From Chionoecetes opilio (Eukaryota > Arthropoda > Malacostraca > Decapoda > Majidae), in the NCBI GenBank assembly GCA_016584305.1, contig JACEEZ010020336.1, forward strand, positions 1-64,000: a stretch of DNA of 64,000 nucleotides. Reading direction: 5' to 3'. Below, piece by piece: positions 9,791 through 20,578 of this stretch. The position numbers were made by a program, and so were the translations under genes. Positions within the stretch are counted from its first letter, which is position 1, and each line of letters starts with the position of its first letter. The notes under the pieces are model-generated. The model saw only the letters and a program-made list of their open reading frames with translations, searched no databases and was not told the DNA's origin.

Positions 9791-10446
9791 ATGATAGATG
9801 ATAAAAAGATGATAAAAAAAATTCACTGATCTTTAAAAAATTCTTGAAAAATTAAGTTTTCCAGTTGTGACAAGAACAACTTTTTTGCACATCACAACTC
9901 TATTGTTTTAAAAATATCAAAACAGTTGCTCCTTCTTCATCAATATAACTTTGTCACCAGGTATTTTTTGTACTGTGACACTTCTGTACTCAATAGGGAT
10001 AGGAGACCTGTCATGTGGTTTACCATGGCAGTTTTTTTTTCTACTGAATTTATGTAAAAATGGCTTTTTATCAGACCTTTCTTTTACTGAAATCCGGCAT
10101 AGCAGCTGCGCTACTGGATTTTGAGGTCTTCCTACCCTATGTTTTAATTCATTTAAACACATTTTCATATGGGAAGCAGAAATATTATCTGGAGCCCCAT
10201 AATCGAGAACGCACATCCTGACAATGTGAGTCAAAATATGAACATTATAGACTATTTTAAGCCCTCTGCACCCCTATATACCACAAAATATTTTTACAAA
10301 ATGCTCAGTAGCTTTTCAGCATCACATTAAAGTGAACACAAGCCTCACTCCAAGCATACGAAGTGCCTACTGATAGACCATAAGTTGCTGTATTGAAAGT
10401 CTGGTAATTATTACCAAGCAAGACTATACATGCCAAGTGGTACAAC
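9791..10446. other. Conserved unit sequence, unrecognised minus frame
   Basis: A minus frame of 105 codons (10234-9917) with basic composition, including HKFSRKK and PIEYRSVTVQKIPGDKV, is matched in B and C after indel correction. I do not recognise it and see no splice sites that would tie it to the downstream exons. It could be a transposon remnant. Confidence 0.35.
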
Positions 10447-10949
10447 CAGAGCTGGGCAGTATTTAAATACATTTGTATGTTAAATAAGAAATTTTAATAC
10501 ATTTGTTTATTTAGAGCTGCATTTTAAATACATTGTTTTTTTCATCACGTATTTTAAGTACAGTATTTAAAATAATTTTAATTAGTGTTTAATACTCATA
10601 ATATAAGCTGTAAGTTACTTTTTTTATCAGGAAATTTGCCATAAACCCGTCCAAAAACTATCTGCAACCCTGATGGTTAGTGGAAATTGTGAACACGGTG
10701 TGAGTCACGCCGACGGTAACTGCAGCTGTTACTGAAGTTACATTTATTGTTGTTCAGTTCAGGAAATTATACAATAGGAAGTATCTTTATCATTCATATC
10801 AAGCATTTTATATTGTTAATCATGAATTACTGAATACATGTAAAAATGTGTGTATTTAAATGTAATTACAAATGTATTAAATACAATTTGAGTATTAGGA
10901 GTTTGTATTTAATTGTATATTAGTATTTGGTGATTAGTGCCCAGCTCTG
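10447..10949. mobile_element. hAT-like MITE, copy A
   Basis: Terminal inverted repeats begin CAGAGCTGGGCA at 10447 and end TGCCCAGCTCTG-like at 10949. The interior is made of TATTTAAATACATTTGTA-type repeats in both orientations and has no coding capacity. CAGAGCTGGGCA termini with such TATTTAAATAC interiors are characteristic of non-autonomous hAT elements. An 8-bp target duplication is expected but not clean here (TGGTACAAC on the left, TGTAGCCTACAAC on the right). Confidence 0.75.
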
Positions 10950-11141
10950 TGTAGCCTACAACAAAATTGATTGACTTCTGTTAGTCTAACACATTCCAAA
11001 TTCCAGACAATACTCTTTGCGTTTCTAGGCCTCGGTGCTCATCTCGGTCGCTCATGGAGATCATAAAGGAGGAGCAGAGATCAGAAAATAAATCATAATA
11101 GCTAGTGATGATGATATGATAACTACAGGGAATCAAGGGAC

Positions 11142-11367
11142 CTTGCCTAACATTTTTCCTTGACTTTTTGTCATGGGTGCAAGAGGTCGTGCTAGGACGA
11201 TGGTTGGCATCAGTAGGTGAGGCAGGCGAAGCAGCATCATGAAGGTGTGGGTGTCCTGCAGCAGGTCCAGCACTCGAAACCGCCACACCCCCTGTGTACT
11301 GGTACCCGCCGACAGCGCGAAACAGCCGCTGCGAGCACCGCCGCAAAGGCCGGCATGTTTGCTGCGC
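11142..11367 (-). CDS. DOP1: DOP1/Dopey-like gene, exon d, copy A
   Basis: The minus-strand exon follows the acceptor GTGTGTCAG at 11368 and runs to a possible donor AAG|GTCCCT near 11141. Frames of copies A and C complement one another. Read together they suggest ANMPAFAACSQLL, SLSGYQYT, VLDLLQDTHTFMM, and TQVKELLGK. From family memory, SLSGYQYT followed by a W/DVLDLL segment fits the C-terminal helical-repeat part of DOP1 proteins, which act with MON2 in Golgi-endosome traffic. As written, copy A is frameshifted within the exon. The exons upstream on this strand are at 11694, 12400 and 13039. Confidence 0.6.
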
Positions 11368-11614
11368 CTGACACACATCACACAAGAATAACCACAGTAA
11401 ACATTATGTGAAGTAGAGCCTATGAGTATAAAATAAATGTTGAAATGTTCACTGTCCTATCAATGTTCAAGTTTCTTACATAACAAAAAGATTACCATGT
11501 GTTAAGGATGATGTGAGCGAAGGAGTAAAAAAATAATGCGATAGTTTTGTACAATGTGTCATTTTCTTCAAAATTATTTTTTTGTGTTTCAGTACATGTG
11601 GTCACATTTCCGAA

Positions 11615-11690
11615 TACTGTACACAGGAAAGACCCGTGTAGGTATACAAGCCTCATGTAGCTTCCATTCTTTCTTATGTTTCTTATTACT
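11615..11690 (+). mobile_element. CR1-like 3' tail fragment
   Basis: Only the last part of the LINE 3' UTR is present: GTGTAGGTATACAAGCCTCA, TGTAGCTTCC, and the TTCTTATGTTTCTTAT tail. It abuts the donor side of DOP1-like exon c. The matching piece in copy C is at about 30525-30600. Confidence 0.6.
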
Positions 11691-11693
11691 CAC

Positions 11694-11843
11694 ATGTGGT
11701 TTGCACAGGTAGGGCACCACGTGGCCATGATGTTTGGTGAGCAGTGGCACCACACTGTCCTTCTCCACTCCGTACAGCACGTCCAACAGAGGCGCCAGCA
11801 GCTCCCCAGCACACTCAGGGTCGCCACACTGTACACTGACGAT
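11694..11843 (-). CDS. DOP1: DOP1/Dopey-like gene, exon c, copy A
   Basis: Acceptor TTAACAAG precedes the exon at 11844 and donor GTGAGTAAT follows at 11693. The frame is open throughout: IVSVQCGDPECAGELLAPLL, DVLYGVEKDSVVPLL, VVPYLCKPH. It is 150 bp long, a multiple of three. The hydrophobic leucine-rich pattern fits an alpha-helical repeat, as in DOP1 C-terminal regions. Copy C reads AHVVPYLCN where A reads GHVVPYLCK. Exon order and strand match the neighbouring DOP1-like exons. Short CR1 3' tails flank it in opposite orientations. Confidence 0.62.
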
Positions 11844-11857
11844 CTTGTTAAGCAAAA

Positions 11858-11945
11858 TAAGAACATAAGAGCATAAGAAAATAAGGAAGCTATAATAGTC
11901 CATGATGACCTACACGTCGTAGTTCCTGTTTTGGATTAACTTGCG
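11858..11945 (-). mobile_element. CR1-like 3' tail fragment, inverted
   Basis: The plus strand reads AAGAACATAAGAGCATAAGA then AAATAAGGAAGC and GTAGTTCCTGTT, the reverse complement of the CR1 3' end. It lies upstream of exon c on the gene strand, with opposite polarity to the tail at 11615-11690. Copy C has the same piece at about 30778-30860. Confidence 0.7.
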
Positions 11946-12399
11946 AGCATATTTCTGCACATATGGAAAGTGATACAATACAGCAATCTGCAGACTGTGT
12001 TTGCTTGACTTGGAGTGTACTGAGATGAGGGAATAAGATGATATGGCATAAGGATATAAAGAGGAATGTTTTTGGGGAAAGCCCTCCAAGAATGTGGGAA
12101 AGGGAAGAAAAGGAAAAGAAAAGAAAGAAGAGAGAAAAGGAAGAGAAAAGGGGATAGCAGATGTGGAGCGTGTGGAGTGCTTGGGAGAGAGGAGGGATGG
12201 GAGAGTTATAGGAATGGAGTGTGCAGGAGTACAGTGTATGGACATGAGTAAGTGTAAAGTGTAATATTCTTCTGTCGCAAGGCAGGTAGGCAAGTTCCTG
12301 AGGGGTTTTCAATACTCAGCATCAAAGATATGAATAACTGAATTACACTATGTATCAGTTCTGAGAGCAAACTAGCATTTCATAACCGTTAACGCCTAC
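11946..12399. other. Intronic sequence with purine tract
   Basis: A GAAAAGGAAAAG-type purine tract lies at 12100-12160, followed by GGAGTGTGCAGG repeats. No exon is visible. Conserved with indels in copy C (30861-31314). Confidence 0.5.
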
Positions 12400-12510
12400 T
12401 TTCTTCTCCTGGTGCTCTGCTTCACAGTGAGGTGCTCTCAGCCAGGTGGTGGACCCAAGCCCGAGCCGGCGAATATTACTGCAGGATTCCAGCAATTTGC
12501 TTGACACCTC
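12400..12510 (-). CDS. DOP1: DOP1/Dopey-like gene, exon b, copy A
   Basis: The exon begins after acceptor CTTACCCTGCAG and ends at donor GTAGGC, 111 bp (37 codons), fully open: EVSSKLLESCSNI, then GSTTWLRAPHCEAEHQEKK. Copy C, with one base removed, reads TTWLRRNLTVEAEHQEKK, so the A-copy APHCE is probably a local error. TTWLRRN is a well-remembered DOP1 motif (family text resembles SLEQTTWLRRN). This exon gives the strongest support for the gene name. It joins in phase to the end of exon a (KKDVKELQ), giving a continuous KKDVKELQEVSSKLLESC. Confidence 0.75.
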
Positions 12511-13038
12511 CTGCAGGGTAAGAAAAGAATCTGCATTGAAAAAGCTTCCTAGTAAAAATGAGATAAGAACAAATTCCTTTTTTGTTCATTGATAATGTCA
12601 ACAGATTACCTTTACCCATTAAAGCCTAGAACCTTTGGAACATCAGAAAATACTTGTGCTACATTTTCCAGCTCATAAAATAAAGAGTTTTCTACAAAAC
12701 AGTAAACATGCACAGGGAAAATGCAAAAATAGTAACTTGGCACAAGATCACAGTTTTGATGGTTGTGGCAGGTCATGATTTCAGGGACACAGGATATTAC
12801 TGATTAACCCTTTGAGACCCATAACGTAATTTCCACTGTAATTTTTGGGTACCATTAGACGATTTTTTTTAATAATATAAGCACTATTTTATAGATATGA
12901 CCCGTTTATATCCTTGTCCCCTTAGCTAATTTAGTATATTAAGTTAGTTTTCGTTATGTTAATGGCTAACAAGACAATTTTATACAGCAAAGAAAGATCT
13001 GGACGTGAAGGGGTTAAAGCCCATGACAACATTCTGAC
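12511..13038. other. Intron between exons a and b, copy A
   Basis: AT-rich, no coding signal. Contains the stretch GGTACCATTAGACGATTTTT and CTTTGAGACCCATAACG, conserved with indels in copy C. Confidence 0.55.
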
Positions 13039-13262
13039 CTGAGTTCTTTGACATCTTTCTTCTCCTGTAAGGCTGTCGCTCATTGCACAAATTCGTTAAG
13101 TATGTCTAGAGTAACCAGCCTGTGCCGGTGGGGAGTGTGAGAATTCCTTCCCGTCACCATGGACAACCAGTGCCACCCAGCACTCCCAGCTGAGACCCGG
13201 GAATACTGCTGCGGCATACACGTAGGAAACACCTGCACACACACACCTCCCAGGGGCAGGAT
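13039..13262 (-). CDS. DOP1: DOP1/Dopey-like gene, exon a, copy A
   Basis: Acceptor GTGCCGCAG at 13263 and donor CAG|GTCAGAATG at 13038 bound it. Frames break in each copy. Reading A against C suggests VFYVYAQQCPG, then CWVALVSMVREG, then LLAILNEFVQ, and KKDVKELQ at the donor. This order (a YAQQCP-like segment, a helical segment, LNEFVQ, then K-D-KELQ leading into TTWLRRN) agrees with my recollection of DOP1 proteins. The copy-A frame contains a TGA just after EFVQ that is absent if one base is changed. No further upstream exon is confidently seen. Confidence 0.65.
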
Positions 13263-13744
13263 CTGCGGCACAGACAATAATGACCAATGACACCACACAT
13301 TTCAAACACACAAAATCCTTACTTAAAATTATATCTTTTATCCCCGCAATATTACCGAGAAAAATATTTTTGTGATTATGCTAGTCACTACATGTCTTCA
13401 CTTCACAGGCTGTTTCTTACTATGTGCGAACTAATCGCTTGCATAGGCCCCTAAAAACACCAGGGCCCCCCAAGTTGCATTATTTTATTATCTTTTAATC
13501 TAGTCTCTTATCCTCTTAAAATGCACCACATTTATGCATTTACATACTAAAGCGTGGGCCCCCGACCACCTTAGAGGCTCGACATTCCCCACCATAGTTT
13601 TACAAAATAGTCCGCCAAACAGCATTTCGCATAAGGCCCAAAAAAGGCTAGAAACGGCACTGGCACTTTCACCTGCTAATAGATAATAATAACACCTTAA
13701 CCGCTTCACCTGATAATAGTAAACACCCTGTACCGTCACTATTA
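13263..13744. other. No gene recognised
   Basis: AT-balanced intron-like sequence, conserved with indels in C (32185-32670). A minus frame at 13841-13500 is open, but its composition gives no support for coding. Confidence 0.45.
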
Positions 13745-13895
13745 TTATTACTTTTATCACAGTGTTATCATTAGGAAAATATCTTTTACACGGCATATTA
13801 CATGAGGCAATATATCTTTTTATCACAGGCATATTTACCATGAGGCAATATATCTTTTTATCACAAGCAAATTATATGAGGCAATATATAGTTTT
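13745..13895. repeat. Short tandem repeat, unit about 37 bp, four copies
   Basis: Units read TTTTTATCACAGGCATATTA then CATGAGGCAATATATC, with differences in spacing. Copy C has the same array at about 32670-32825. Confidence 0.8.
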
Positions 13896-13910
13896 ACTTC
13901 TAGTCCCTCT

Positions 13911-14112
13911 ACACGGTGGGCACTTCCACCTGCTGGGATCCCTCCACAATGGGCGGCTGTTTGACCACCTGCCTGACGTGGCCACCAGGGGTGTGGCAGC
14001 GTCAGCACACCGCAGCGACATCATCTCCCACCAGTGCTTGCTGCTGCACACCACCCATTCCACAGCAGCCCCCTACGCCACTCGGCTGGTGGTTGAATGC
14101 TTGCCCGCATAG
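13911..14112 (+). CDS. Unrecognised possible terminal exon, copy A
   Basis: The plus frame is open for about 65 codons and looks protein-like: GHFHLLGSLHNGRLFDHLP, DVATRGVAAS, SDIISHQCLLLHTTHSTA, ATRLVVECLPA, then TAG. It is GC-richer than its surroundings and is conserved in copy C (about 32850-33050) apart from indels. The left border could be an acceptor near CTCTACACG, but this is weak. The opposite strand also has a frame. I do not recognise the protein. It could be an upstream exon of the DOP1-like gene on the other strand or the end of a convergent gene. Confidence 0.35.
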
Positions 14113-14439
14113 AAAACTCCCCAGAAAAAATTGTGTCGTCCACCAAAATTAATTCGGTGGTCACACTGGAAAGTTACCAAAATGCAGTTTTAGTACCCAT
14201 GTATTGTGCAGTTTTTTTTAAACTCATGCATATCGGTGTCTTTAGTATCCCTGAACGGTTCCGTGTTTGCATCATAGTGAGTATTTCCTAACCCCTACAA
14301 CGCTGTGCAGAAATTAAAATAACACAAGGGGATTCTGGGGGGACGAAACCCCCCAATGTGATAGGTACGTAGCAATGCCCATGTTAGGTTAGTTAACGTA
14401 AACTGCACATAACTCCAACCCTTTTTTACTTGAGGTATG

Positions 14440-15055
14440 TAAATTATTATACGGGATGACCTAGTGAAAAGGATAGGAGAGGATATGATTGAGAAAAGAC
14501 AAAATAAATGGATGCAAGCTGTTAATGGAACAGATTTGAGAAAGACTGGAGTCATGAACCAGATGTGAGGTGCTGAGACAAACGAGAGTATAAAACAGGA
14601 AAAAAAATTAGAGTTTGAACACAAGAGAATGGGTGAAATGAATGAATGAAAAAACATGTTTGAAAATTATAATAGAAATGGAAAAAAGAGAAGGGAGGCC
14701 AGACAAGTAACAGTATGACCAAGCTTTCAGAACTATGTTTACGTGCAGATAACCCACCCTACACTAAATGATCAAGAAGGAAGTTCTGGGGAGAAGAATA
14801 TAACATGTGATTTGTGTGGGGCAGTTAAAAGGAGGACTTAAAAGCATTTTGTGTTATGGTGCCGCAGCCTACAGTAATGAAGGACAGTAAAAATGTGAGG
14901 CTACATAGCAGCCTTACCATAGAGGAGGAAAAGGATAATAAGTGGGGGAGTATTTGTTTGGAGAGGGGATGTAAAATGAAGCAAAGAAGAACGAATCAAC
15001 ATTTTTTGGATGAACCAAGAGAAAATAAGGTAAAAAGGAAAAGATAAGAAGACTG
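14440..15055 (+). mobile_element. LINE ORF2 C-terminus, copy A
   Basis: With several frame breaks the plus strand encodes the end of a non-LTR ORF2: a lysine-rich region, then a C-x2-C zinc motif (ITCDLCGA), then KHFVLWC in the H-x4-C spacing usual for LINE C-termini, then an EEEKDN-GEYLFG-like stretch, and a final N-FW-NQEKIR segment. A poly-A tail is not evident. The matching segment in copy C (33375-33965) reads NMICVGQ/LKHFVLW more clearly. Clade not determined. Confidence 0.6.
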
Positions 15056-16392
15056 AATAAGATTAGTAATACAGATAAGTAAAACTAATTAAAGACGCCA
15101 GACAGGCAAGAAGAAACACGTCGAGAGTGCGCGTTGCCAAGCAACCAATGCGAGACGGCTTACTGTTTCCTGTATTATCTGGGTCACTGTTACTGTTACC
15201 CACAGGATGTGATGGGCATGTCAAGGTCCTCATGTTTATGTGATACTAGTACTATGTGTAAGGTAAGCACTCGTTGATGGCTGTAAAGTATTATCGCCGC
15301 CGTCTTTGGCTGTATGTAAAAGACGAGCTGAATGTATGAAGGCATTTAACTGTATGTGTTCTGGGCTAATAACAGATCTTGGGGGTCATTCCATAGCAGG
15401 CTCAAACACTTGCTTTTGCTCTGCCTCTCAGGCCCCGTACCTGTTCGGTTAGCAAACACGGTATGGATGGTGCAAGGAGTCTTGTGATTTTGTCGGATCT
15501 AGGCAAGAATCACAAGCTAGTTTTCTTAACATCGCTGTGGCAATGTGTGTTTGTGGGGATCCTGTCAAGATTAAGCAGCCTAAGCAGTCCTAAACCCACT
15601 CGCCTGGAAGACAAGGGGCGGCTTATGTGGTAATGTATTGTACTAGTGGCCTCAACGGTTTGTGCTGGCCGGCAACAGATACTTGTGGGGAGGAGGCAAC
15701 TCATCATCAGTTTCGCTGCAGGTGTGGCCTGATTGGCCTTTAAGGCAAGGATGGGGGGGGGGGGGGAGAAGGAAGGAGTGTGTACCCTTAGATGGGAAAT
15801 AGCTTGATTTGTGTCGGCTATACGTCACAGGACCCCAAAAGCGTGTTAAAATACGGCGTTTGTAGGGTGAGGTGGGGGGGGGGGGGAATGAGTTATGATT
15901 TCTTCGATGTTTCATGCTGTGGTTCTATTCTTTATGAATAAGGTTTTATTACCATGTATGTATTGTTGTCATTATATGTATTTATCAATTATGGTTCCAT
16001 GTCAGTGACCAACTGAACTTGGTTCAATTGGTCACTGGTTCAAGTTGTACTGGTTGAAGTGTCCGGCCACCATCAATTATTTATATGCCATTGCAAATTT
16101 GTTCTTTTTATGGAATTTGATTTATGAAATTTTTGGTTAAATTTGAAGATTGTGGAATTTGCAGGTAGAAAATAAAAGTTATCAACTCATGAAATTTTTA
16201 GTATGCTAAAGATATGTGAAATGTGAAGTTTAAGTGCTGTAGAGTATAATGTAGTAGTATGACCTACTCTAGGTTTTGGGAGAAGGAAGGATTTAAGTAT
16301 GAAGAAAAAGAAATTCATTATTTCTGTAGATGCGAGTCCTCGGTAGCCTAGGTAAAGTAGGGGGCATACGCTATGCTGAGCGTGGCCTCATA
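15056..16392. other. Unit sequence without recognised gene; G-tracts and a hairpin
   Basis: No coding signal. G-runs of 12-14 nt lie at about 15755-15768 and 15875-15886. A strong hairpin CAGTGACCAA...TTGGTCACTG is at 16003-16037. Flanks of the hairpin are unusually well matched to copy C. Confidence 0.5.
16003..16037. repeat. 16-bp-arm hairpin
   Basis: Left arm CAGTGACCAACTGAAC and right arm GTTCAATTGGTCACTG pair with one mismatch around a 3-nt loop. An identical copy lies at about 34845-34879 in repeat copy C. Confidence 0.8.
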
Positions 16393-16520
16393 GGAACATA
16401 AGAAAATAAGGAAGATACAAGAAGGTCCGGAGAACGGCTACACAGGTTAGTTCCTGATACCTAGGCACATACCTACATCGCACTCTTTCATGCCCCATCC
16501 TATGAAATTTCTAGCCTCTT
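16393..16520 (-). mobile_element. CR1-like LINE 3' end, copy A
   Basis: The plus strand reads GGAACATAAGAAAATAAGGA then AGTTCCTGATACCTAGGCAC and TCATGCCCCATCC, the reverse complement of the CR1 3' UTR and the end of its ORF. Truncated at about 16520. The copy-C equivalent is at about 35270-35400. Confidence 0.7.
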
Positions 16521-18913
16521 TTTAAGTCGCCGTAAAGGCGCGCTGAATAGCCCATGGGGGCCATTTGGTCACATTCACCAAGAAAAACAAAATGGGTAAA
16601 ACACAAACCCCGCTTATTTGCCAGTCCCTATAAAGAAGTACAGTAATAGAATAGAAAATAGAAAATGGGGTGAGGCCAATTTTAGTTCAGGGGTGTCTTG
16701 TTACTCTTCTTTTGAGAAGTTTAAGTCTAGGAAAGTGGAAAAATAGAAAGCAGTAGTAGAGTTCTCAAACGTTGACCATGTGAAAGGGATGAAAGAGTAA
16801 AGATACTGATGTAACTCTTTGCCATTAGGATAAAATGACTAGGAATAAGGGATAGATGAAGTAAAAGTCTTGTGGCAGCGAGGCCGCGGGAGGGGGGTAG
16901 GCATTCAGGTTAGGCAAATTCAGAAGAGCAGTGACATGAAACTAACGGTAGACGAGGAGGCTGTAAGGAGTAAGCATAAAAAAAAAAAAAAAAAACATTG
17001 CTGGCGGTGATTTAGAAGATCTGAAGACAGTCAGTCATAAAAGAGGGAGAGGAGTTGATGAATCGAAAGCTTTTGACTCAAAACCCTGTTTCAGAGAGCT
17101 GTATGAGGTGGATCCTCCCCTAGAACATGTGAGACATACTCCATACATGCGCGGATGAAGGCCGGCCGTGTAGAGTATGCTAACGTGCACTTGTGGAGGT
17201 AGAAAAAAAAGGACCAGACGCCACAGGACACGCTAACTTCCTCGAGAAAGCTGTTTTAGCAAGAGGATGACATGTGATATTCCAGTTCAGATTTTTAGTA
17301 AAGATATCCTGAGAATGTTCAATTGTAGAAGAAGGGGAGACAGTTGAGTGTCATGTGAATGAAGTAGTGGGTATAGTTCAGTCTGGAAGCGTTTTGTCGA
17401 GTAGCTGAGTTGAAGAATTGGGTTTTTGAGGGCTATTGAACAAACAAGGTTTACTGCCGCCAATCAGAAATTATAGAAAGATCAGAATTATGTGCGGGCT
17501 CGGTTGGAATCACTCCCTGACATCACCGAGTATCCCAATTGGCGGGTCCGCCTAAATTCAAAAAGGTGGGCATATTATTGCGCGTGAAATCTGGCTGACT
17601 TCTTACTTTACGCTGAGAATGACGCCAGAAGGTCATCGACATAGCTCAGTGACTCAGTGACTCAGCATGGAAGGTGAAGGTGCTGACAGGTCTCTCGCGC
17701 TTATCCGCGGGGCAGAGAGATTGAAGAGAGGATAAGACCCTTGCGAGCCTGTTTTCCTGTGAACGAGGCTGTACCATGGATTGCATAAACCGGCTAACGC
17801 TCTTCAGCTGCAGTAACAATCATAGAATAAACCAACAAAGACTTCAGCAAACAATGGGGGGGGGAGGGGGGGGGGGGGAGCGTTGGGCACAAATATATGG
17901 CGAATAACATTCGATAACAAGGCATTCAAGTTTGTTTAGGCGACTTATAACGATTCTGGGCAAGTCGCCGCGTACACAGAGATATTGTCACAGCAGGTAT
18001 CCACATTTTACGGGTTAAAGCTCCTCTAGCCTAATAGAAGCCTCTTCGCATCGAGTGCTCTCTCGCGTCGGCATTAGGCCTTTGAGCTGTTTCCTTAATT
18101 CAAAATTGATTCCCGAACACATCAAAAAAAGCATAAGTGGCTCAGAGAGAGAGAATGCGGTGTAGCGCAGCAACGTCCATGCGCGTCTACGCTAGCACCC
18201 TTTTGTGACTAGTACCTTTTGCAAAAGGGGGGACCAGATACCAGCTATGTCATATAGCACTTCAAAGTGATAGAGAGCGTGGCTGCGAGAGTAAACAAAC
18301 AAACCAGCATCTGCTCAGCTTCACTGAGCCTCGAGGTTTAAAGGGCGTGCAGCTTTTAAAACCGTGCGCCTTTAAACCTCTCTACTCAAAAAAAAAAAAA
18401 ATCCAGTTTTCCTTTAATAACTTCGCCACTATTGTAACGAATTTAATAAACAATATATCATTGGAAAGAGGAATGAAGATGTGATTTTCTCATCATTCGG
18501 TTTTTTTCAATTTGGGTAAATTTTTGCAAATAATAGCAAATACATTTACGAGATCAAAAAAAAAAAAAATTTTTAAACACTTTAGAAGATGAAATTCAAA
18601 ATTCTTAAAAGATAATTAGAATATTTATAATGCATATTTAGTAATTTTTTTTATCAGTGCAGGTCATTGGATAAAAAACTTTATAGGAGTAAATTTCTTA
18701 ATTTTTTTTTTTTTTTTTTTTCAGTTATGTATCGAGCTATGGATCTGAAAATGAGCTAGTATTATTTCGGCATTAGCATACTTTAAACAAAAAAAATCAA
18801 GACAATCCTCTGATAATTTAAGAAATGGTGTGACGCTCTCCTTAAGGTCATTTCTTGCAATTGGGCTCATAAATTACTATGCCAAATTACTTCCCATCTT
18901 GTCTGATATTTTA
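16521..18913. other. End of copy A and following sequence, no gene recognised
   Basis: Up to about 18080 this aligns with copy C (to about 36840). Plus-strand text starting ATGGAAGGTGAAGG at 17667 opens a short frame, in C 131 codons from 36449, with ERAVPWDCINRN; I do not recognise it. A G-rich tract is at 17855-17880. After 18080 the sequence is specific to this place, with A and T homopolymers at 18389, 18558 and 18700-18720 and no coding signal. Confidence 0.45.
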
Positions 18914-19308
18914 TAAGAACATAAGAACATAAGAAAATAAGGAAGCTACAAGAGGCCGTGAGGCCTACACGTGGTAGTTCCTGTTACCTAACACTACCTA
19001 CATCCCCCTTTCATCCCCATCCATGAACCTATCCAGCCCCTCTTTAAAGCTCCCCAATGACTCCGCACTAACTACCTGTCTACTGAGTCCATTCCAGTCA
19101 TTCACCACCCTATTTGTGAACCAGTTTTTCCCTATTTCTTTTTTAAATCTACGCTTGTCCAGCTTGCATCCGTTACTTCTTGTTCTACCTTGGTTAATAG
19201 CCGTAAGAACTTTTCCTACCGCTCCTTTATTAAATCCTTTTATCCACTTAAAAACTTCTATCAGATCGCCCCTTACTCTGCGTCTCTAAAGTGAGTGTAA
19301 CTTTAAAA
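18914..19308 (-). mobile_element. CR1-like LINE 3' end, best preserved copy
   Basis: Reading the minus strand gives, with few breaks, the C-terminal ORF2 segment: DLIEVFKWIKG, AVRTVLTAINQG, KLDKRRFKKEIGKNWFTNRV, VNDWNGLSRQ, SAESLGSFKEGLDRFMDGDE. The 3' UTR (GTAACAGGAACTACCACG) and an octamer tail (TTATGTTCTTATGTTC) follow. This arrangement is typical of CR1 elements. It is 5'-truncated and not autonomous. Confidence 0.85.
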
Positions 19309-20097
19309 GGGGACCGCCCACCCTAAATCTTGTTTAATGATGGATGTTGCTGTAAATTTGATGAGTTATTCAGGGCTAAGTAAGGACTTCAAAACATAAG
19401 TTTCATTTAGATCTGGCCAATAGTTTTTTGCAAAAAAAAAAAAAAAAAAAGGAAAATTTGGCTGATTTGAATTGCTTTCAACTCGTAGGATTATAGGTGG
19501 ATTTCTTTTATTTTATAACCATTAACTCTTCTACTTATGACAAAAGATTATATGGTGTGGTTTTTGTTGATCTTTCTTTATCACCGAGAAATAACATTTT
19601 GGAAAATTTTGAAAAATTTCCTCCAAAAATCAGTTTGAAACTGAACCATGTTCATTTATTGACATAAACAAAAAAACTCCACCATAGTTTTCTTCGTTTT
19701 TATCCAGCTGTCCATTGATACCTCAAATGTACTAAAGATCGGATAAAAACTGATGAAGGAGAAGGAAATTGTAAAAAAATAACTTTCATTTTTCAGAAAC
19801 GAGCACTAAACATTTTTCTTTAGTTTAACTAAGTGTTACGTCAGTAAACCCTGTAAGGGTTTTGTCTATTAAACTCAAACTAAAAAAACTCATTATAATT
19901 GATATTTTATCGTCAAAACAGATGTAAATAAACGAGGCATGGCACGCTCGCGTGGTGCGGGGGGGAGGGGAGGGGGAGATTTACACCCCTTTAAATATCC
20001 TTTTATGGGACAAACTATATATCAGTGTGTTGCCCAAGGCCACAGCTACCATTATATGACTTAAAATGATTTTCGATATTTGCATGAATTTTCGATA
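19309..20097. repeat. Dispersed non-coding repeat, also at 60.8-62.05 kb
   Basis: Blocks such as AAAGGGGACCGCCCACCCTA, AAAACATAAGTTTCATTTAG, and GGAAAATTTGGCTGATTTG recur in the same order at about 60770-61450 and, partially, at 61650-62050. No ORF or clear terminal repeat is visible, so the class is unknown. Confidence 0.65.
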
Positions 20098-20289
20098 TAA
20101 GGCCTCTTCCATTTGCGACATTTCAGGAACCAGTTCACGGAACCCAAGAATTCAGGCGTTCCATCTGCGCACGAAAACCTGGGTCCGAGGCGACGCGCGT
20201 AGTGACGCAACAAAACCCTTGAACTTTCTCTACCCACATAGAGCCCACATGGAGAGAGCAATTTATTTAGTTAACCTTAATGTTTGCAT

Positions 20290-20450
20290 GGTATTATTAT
20301 ATGTATCAGAAAACGAAATATGTCAATGGAAAGCTAATTAAATTCTGCTTGTATTGATATCTGCCATCTTATAAGCTGTCCCACAAAGTTATACATGACG
20401 ACGAGTTTTAAGTGAATTTTAAGTTCATCATATTTCTTCAGTCTCATACC
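20290..20450. repeat. Fragment of the foldback-element arm
   Basis: ATCAGAAAACGAAATATGTC and AATGGAAAGCTAATTAAATT match the right inner arm of the foldback element at 6455-6500. The match continues to TCATATTTCTTCAGTCTCAT. It lies directly before the satellite region. Copy C has the same junction at about 26385-26530. Confidence 0.65.
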
Positions 20451-20578
20451 CAGCCAGCACCGGAACATGGGACCCATGTGGGCCCCATGTGGGCTACTAT
20501 ATGTGCCCCTTGTGGGTATCTCACATGTGGCCCATATAGCTTTGTCCACGCGCACCGTGTGCGCCGCGTGTGGGGCTG

